Source: Hydrogenophaga sp.
GTDB lineage: Bacteria > Pseudomonadota > Gammaproteobacteria > Burkholderiales > Burkholderiaceae_C
Length of the DNA stretch: 6,568 bases
Assembly (NCBI GenBank): GCA_018335615.1
Contig: JAGXRS010000077.1
Span: forward strand, 1-6,568
Reading direction: 5' to 3'
The position numbers were made by a program, and so were the translations under genes. Position 1 is the first letter of the stretch. Every line of letters starts with the position of its first letter. Positions 6,094 to 6,568 of this stretch are shown here, in pieces. The notes under the pieces were generated by a model. The model was not told the DNA's origin and made no database searches. It worked only from the letters and a program-made list of their open reading frames with translations.

Positions 6094-6568
6094 ATGACAA
6101 CACGATGGAAACCCAGCGTCACCGTGGCCGCCATCATCGAGCGCGATGGCCGCTACCTGCTGGTGGAAGAGCACACCCCCGAAGGCCTGCGGCTGAACAA
6201 CCCGGCCGGCCACCTCGACCCGGGCGAGAGCCCCGCGCAGGGCGTGGAACGCGAGGCGCTGGAGGAAACCACGCACCGTTTCACCGCCACCGCACTGGTG
6301 GGGGTGTACCTCTCGCGCTTCCAGCGCGAGAGCAGCGGTGAAGACATCACCTACCTGCGCTTCGCCTACTGCGGCGAACTCGGCGAAGTGGTGCCCGGCC
6401 GCACGCTGGACACCGGCATCGTGCGCACCCTGTGGATGACACCGGACGAGCTGCGCGCCAGCACCGCGCGCCACCGCAGTCCGCTGGTGCTGCGTTGCAT
6501 CGAAGACCACCTGGCGGGGCAGCGCTTTCCGCTGGACCTCGTGATCACGGACACGTCCGTGCTGGGCG
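6094..6568 (+). CDS. nudJ: NudJ-like Nudix hydrolase, 3' end cut off by the window edge
   Basis: The frame is open for 158 residues to the right edge, with no stop. The Nudix fold is clear: KPSVTVAAIIERDGRYLLVEE (from residue 6), then NPAGHLDPGE (36-45), and a Nudix box with Gly39, Glu45, Arg53, Glu54, Glu57 and Glu58. The last three glutamate-containing positions supply the metal ligands for pyrophosphate hydrolysis. The usual Gly and hydrophobic residue after EEx are Thr60 and His61 here. NPAGHLDPGES, YLRFAY (87-92) and RSPLVLRCIEDH (128-139) resemble E. coli NudJ (YmfB), a nucleoside tri/diphosphate and HMP-PP phosphatase of about 153 residues, so only a short C-terminal piece should be missing. 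The start ATG lacks a Shine-Dalgarno sequence. In E. coli, and from memory in related betaproteobacteria, mnmA follows this gene; it would be outside the window. Nudix membership is certain, the NudJ assignment likely, the substrate untested. Confidence 0.88.
   Translation, partial: MTTRWKPSVTVAAIIERDGRYLLVEEHTPEGLRLNNPAGHLDPGESPAQGVEREALEETTHRFTATALVGVYLSRFQRESSGEDITYLRFAYCGELGEVVPGRTLDTGIVRTLWMTPDELRASTARHRSPLVLRCIEDHLAGQRFPLDLVITDTSVLG

Noticed and set aside
5921..6103. A 60-codon minus-strand frame upstream of pntA.
   Set aside because: It covers the promoter region, has no ribosome binding site, and its product resembles no family I know.
1..6568. Defence system, mobile element, CRISPR array or other undescribed system.
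   Set aside because: All gene-sized coding capacity is explained by familiar core genes. No repeat arrays, transposase or integrase motifs, tRNA genes, or sharp composition breaks are seen apart from the normal AT-rich promoter patch near 6001-6045.

Overview
The window is GC-rich, with codons ending mostly in G or C, tightly packed genes and purine-rich ribosome binding sites of the GGAGAC type. Together with the protein sequences this suggests a betaproteobacterium of the Burkholderiales, most likely a Comamonadaceae-like genus. That assignment is my inference from sequence style and remembered family sequences, not from a search. Nothing points to a mobile element, prophage, CRISPR array, rRNA or tRNA. 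This looks like ordinary core chromosome.

Layout from left to right. Five genes lie on the minus strand and one on the plus strand. A YchJ-family (UPF0225) protein runs off the left edge (1-331, minus). It overlaps by four bases (ATGA) a single-domain rhodanese gene (328-765, minus). After a 154-base gap with GC-rich hairpins comes a FadD-type long-chain acyl-CoA synthetase (920-2602, minus). A 227-base gap follows, holding a clear intrinsic terminator (2740-2777) that ends the next transcript. That transcript is pntAB: pntB (2830-4248, minus) preceded by pntA (4263-5894, minus), encoding the membrane-bound proton-translocating NAD(P) transhydrogenase. A comparatively AT-rich divergent region (5895-6093) carries a candidate pntA promoter, a small dyad and a candidate promoter for the last gene. 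That gene is a NudJ-like Nudix hydrolase (6094 to the right edge, plus), which may be read from a leaderless mRNA.

How the genes work together. PntA and PntB are two subunits of one enzyme, using the proton gradient to make NADPH from NADH, and are clearly co-transcribed. FadD activates fatty acids to acyl-CoA and has its own transcript, because the pntAB terminator separates it. The rhodanese and YchJ genes are probably translationally coupled. The Nudix gene is transcribed away from pntA and needs no functional link to it.

I found no convincing new biological system. The points most worth checking are the regulatory content of the pntA/nudJ divergent region, the possible leaderless Nudix start, the variant Nudix box, and the coupled rhodanese-YchJ pair.
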